DNA of 18,438 nucleotides from JBCCMF01 sp038747545 (GTDB lineage Bacteria > Bacteroidota > Rhodothermia > Rhodothermales > JBCCMF01): assembly GCA_038747545.1 (NCBI GenBank), contig JBCDJT010000101.1, positions 1 to 18,438 of the forward strand. Reading direction: 5' to 3'. A model generated the notes under the pieces. That model saw only the letters and a program-made list of their open reading frames with translations. It was not told where the DNA came from and searched no databases. Below, piece after piece: positions 16,632 to 18,438 of this stretch (positions are counted from its first letter, which is position 1; every line of letters starts with the position of its first letter). The translations under genes and the position numbers were made by a program.

Positions 16632-17354
16632 ATGCGTTTTCTCCTCTGCCTATTCAGCGTCCTGACGCTTGCCGCCTGCCAGCCGAGCGCGGAGCCTACC
16701 ACGTTGCTACCTGTCGAGGCCGCAAGCGCCAGCGGCACCGTCCTGCGGGCAGGCTTTGTGGTCACCGAGGGCGTGTACAACTCCGAGCTGATGGCGCCCT
16801 ACGACGTGCTCCACCACTCCATCTTCCGCGATGCCGAGAACTACATCGAGCCGCTTGTCGTCTCGCCCGATGGCGAGCCCGTGACCACCTTTGAGGGCCT
16901 GGACGTGAGCGCCCACTACAGCTTCGCCACCGCCCCGCCCATCGATATCTTGGTCATACCCAGCACCGAGCACAGCATGGGCGCCGACCTGGAAAACGAG
17001 GCGTACATGGCGTGGCTGACGCAGGCCGTGGCCGATGCGCAGTACGTACTCACCGTGTGCGACGGCGCGTTCCCGCTGGCCGCCACGGGCGTGCTCGACG
17101 GCCGCGTGGCCACCACCTTCCCCGGCGACCGCGATGCCTTCGCTGCGCGCTTCCCCGAGGTAGACGTGCGCTACGACCAGCGCATGGTCGTCGACGGCAA
17201 GTACATCACCTCGGTGGGCGGCGCCATGAGCTACGAGCCCGCCTTCTACCTCGTGGAACACCTCTACGGCAAAGCCCACGCCGACCGCACCGCCCAAGGC
17301 CTCGTCTGGCCGTGGGACCTCGCCGCCGTGCCTCACCTCATCGTCAACCGCTGA
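16632..17354 (+). CDS. DJ-1/PfpI-family lipoprotein
   Basis: 240 residues from ATG 16632. The N-terminus MRFLLCLFSVLTLAAC has a lipobox with lipidated Cys16, so this DJ-1/PfpI-superfamily domain (class I glutamine amidotransferase-like fold) is exported and membrane-anchored, whereas most relatives are cytosolic. The nucleophile elbow is present (VLTVCDGAFPLAATGVLDGR, Cys143), and Glu52 in NSELMAPYDVL lies where the family's acidic partner sits. A later motif, VDGKYITSVGGAMSYE, resembles the conserved region following the elbow in transcription-regulator-like members; no DNA-binding domain is present. Activity could be protease, glyoxalase or chaperone-like; the sequence does not decide. It follows the amidase stop by seven bases and precedes the HhH-GPD gene by 13, so it is probably co-transcribed with both. 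Confidence 0.88.
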   Translation: MRFLLCLFSVLTLAACQPSAEPTTLLPVEAASASGTVLRAGFVVTEGVYNSELMAPYDVLHHSIFRDAENYIEPLVVSPDGEPVTTFEGLDVSAHYSFATAPPIDILVIPSTEHSMGADLENEAYMAWLTQAVADAQYVLTVCDGAFPLAATGVLDGRVATTFPGDRDAFAARFPEVDVRYDQRMVVDGKYITSVGGAMSYEPAFYLVEHLYGKAHADRTAQGLVWPWDLAAVPHLIVNR

Positions 17355-17367
17355 CCGTTTGCTTCCT

Positions 17368-17880
17368 ATGGCCGACGCCTTCGTCCCCCTCGACTACAGC
17401 CACATGAAAGGCGGCCTCGCCCGCATGATGACGCGCCACCGCGACGAGGGCACGCTCACGGGTGACCCTGACGCCGACCAATACCTGCGCGACGACCCAA
17501 ACGCGGTGCTGCTGGGACTACTCTACGACCAGCGCGTGCGTGCTGAGTACGCGTTCACTGGTCCGCAGCGCCTAGAGGACCGTCTGGGCCACCTCGACAT
17601 GAAGCGCATCGCGGCGATGCACCTGGACGATCTGCGGGCGCTGTTCGAGGAGAAGCCCGCCGTCCACCGCTTCACCAACGTCATGGCCGAGAACACGCTC
17701 AAGGTGGCCCAGCACATCAGCGAGCACTACGACGGCGACGCGGCCAAGCTCTGGAATGACGGCGCTGACTTCCCCACTATCCAGAAGCGCGTACGCGCAC
17801 TCGCCGGGTTCGGGGAGCAGAAAAGCGCCAAGATGCGGTACGTGCTCCACTACTTCGGCCATCGCTCGTTTGTCGACTGA
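17368..17880 (+). CDS. HhH-GPD superfamily base-excision DNA repair-like protein (TIGR03252-like)
   Basis: 170 residues from ATG 17368. The sequence LTGDPDADQYLRDDPNAVLL, GLLYDQRVRAEYAFTGP, ALFEEKPAVHRF and ALAGFGEQKSAKMRYVLHYFG matches, from memory, the uncharacterised HhH-GPD family TIGR03252. The helix-hairpin-helix lies at about 143-160 (LAGFGEQKSA). These proteins are related to DNA glycosylases that remove damaged bases, but this subgroup has no assigned substrate. The protein ends with SFVD; the final Asp170 is about 24 residues after the hairpin glycine, close to where Nth/MutY-type enzymes have their catalytic aspartate, so either the C-terminus is minimal or that match is fortuitous. 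An in-frame TTG at 17359 would add three residues. It is the last gene of the plus-strand train and converges with the next gene, 12 bases away. Confidence 0.88.
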   Translation: MADAFVPLDYSHMKGGLARMMTRHRDEGTLTGDPDADQYLRDDPNAVLLGLLYDQRVRAEYAFTGPQRLEDRLGHLDMKRIAAMHLDDLRALFEEKPAVHRFTNVMAENTLKVAQHISEHYDGDAAKLWNDGADFPTIQKRVRALAGFGEQKSAKMRYVLHYFGHRSFVD

Positions 17881-17892
17881 CTCGACGCTTGG

Positions 17893-18318
17893 TTAGTCAC
17901 GCGGTTGCATCGCGGCCAGCTGATGGCGCACCAGGTTGCGCAAGGCCTCGGGCGAGGCATCCATCGCTTCGTACGTCGTGAAGAACGTAGGCGAGTAGAG
18001 GTGGGCGCGCACAGCCACCAATTCGGCGGGCGTCAATCCGTGCAGTCCCAGCGCGTCCAGCTCTTGCAAGAACGCCAGCGTGACATCGCGTTCGGCCAAA
18101 AAGGCGTACGTCGCCTCATACACCACCGGCGTTTCCAGCGCCTGCACCGCTGCGACGTACTCAGGCATTGTGTGGGCTTCTGCTGGGGCTGATCCGACGG
18201 GCAGATAGCCGTACAACGCCAAGTTGACCGTTGTGGCCGTGAGCGCCAATGCCATCAGGCCCCCAAACACGAGGGTGCGGCGCAGACGCGAGGGCGGTGT
18301 GGGCGGAGAGTCGGCCAT
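17893..18318 (-). CDS. Small membrane-anchored protein, function unknown
   Basis: 141 residues from ATG 18318. A short Pro/Ser-rich N-terminus with RLRR is followed by one hydrophobic helix (about 15-37), after which about 100 residues should lie outside the cytoplasm (an uncleaved signal anchor). The remainder is predicted mainly helical, with Tyr/Phe-rich and Ala/Leu-rich segments (EATYAFLAERDVTLAFLQEL, VRAHLYSPTFFTTYEAMD). I do not recognise the family. An upstream GTG/ATG extension to 18360 exists but begins with residues unlike a natural N-terminus. It starts 52 bases after the stop of a truncated membrane-protein gene on the same strand, so the two may form an operon. Confidence 0.6.
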   Translation of the reverse strand: MADSPPTPPSRLRRTLVFGGLMALALTATTVNLALYGYLPVGSAPAEAHTMPEYVAAVQALETPVVYEATYAFLAERDVTLAFLQELDALGLHGLTPAELVAVRAHLYSPTFFTTYEAMDASPEALRNLVRHQLAAMQPRD

Positions 18319-18370
18319 GCGAGGGCGTACGAGCCAACATGGCGCGGGTTGCCCTTGCACTGGAGAGGCA

Positions 18371-18438
18371 TCATGTGATGGCGATCAGCAGCAGCGGCAG
18401 GGCGAAGAACAAGATGGCGAGGTAGACGAAGGCGTAGA
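18371..18438 (-). CDS. C-terminal end of a membrane protein (partial)
   Basis: On the minus strand the frame reading YAFVYLAILFFALPLLLIA then IT ends at a TGA (18371-18373). It is continuously hydrophobic, so it is probably the last transmembrane helix of an integral membrane protein whose body lies beyond the window edge. Only 22 codons are visible, so no family can be named. It is followed by the small membrane-anchored gene starting at 18318. Confidence 0.5.
   Translation of the reverse strand, partial: YAFVYLAILFFALPLLLIAIT

Overview
The window looks like chromosomal DNA of a high-GC, Gram-negative member of the Bacteroidota-like lineages, most likely Rhodothermota/Rhodothermales (Salinibacter/Rubricoccus-type). 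The signs are a TonB-dependent receptor with a carboxypeptidase-like N-domain, a C-terminal type IX secretion (T9SS) sorting domain on a secreted amidase, several lipoproteins, a LytS/LytTR two-component pair, and start codons that mostly lack a Shine-Dalgarno sequence. The taxonomic placement is inference from protein families and composition, not from a marker search.

Layout. (1) 2-1239, plus strand: the 3' end of a tandem sugar-type ABC ATPase (RbsA/MglA class), overlapping a small four-helix membrane protein. (2) 1276-3011, minus strand: a DUF3500 lipoprotein translationally coupled to a single-pass protein that resembles the exported N-domain of HupE/UreJ_2 proteins but lacks the transporter part. 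(3) 3022-3204: a 183-bp MITE-like element with 14-bp perfect and about 47-bp imperfect terminal inverted repeats, sitting directly against the DUF3500 start codon; a terminator hairpin follows at 3230-3269. (4) 3310-5898, minus strand: a TonB-dependent outer-membrane receptor. Divergent from it, 6102-8081 encodes a LytS-type histidine kinase and its LytTR response regulator. (5) 8152-8799: a short membrane-anchored TerB_N-type protein, followed by an intergenic region with a CCCTCTCCC-type repeat and a minus-strand terminator. (6) 9094-10566, minus strand: a lipoprotein with eight short repeats and a C-terminal peptidoglycan-binding domain. (7) 10872-17880, plus strand: a gene train of GloB-like metallo-hydrolase, cysteinyl-tRNA synthetase, TolB-like propeller, T9SS-sorted amidase, DJ-1/PfpI-like lipoprotein and HhH-GPD protein. 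(8) 17893-18438, minus strand: a small membrane-anchored protein and the last codons of another membrane protein.

How it fits together. Much of the window concerns the cell envelope: outer-membrane uptake, signal sensing, peptidoglycan binding and cleavage, and four predicted exported or lipid-anchored proteins of unknown job. Housekeeping genes (cysS, gloB-like, HhH-GPD) are interspersed. I see no tRNA, rRNA, CRISPR array, phage or plasmid functions. The least understood parts are the DUF3500/HupE-N pair with the adjoining MITE-like element, the repeat lipoprotein, and the stand-alone TerB_N protein. No single complete novel system can be demonstrated from the sequence alone.
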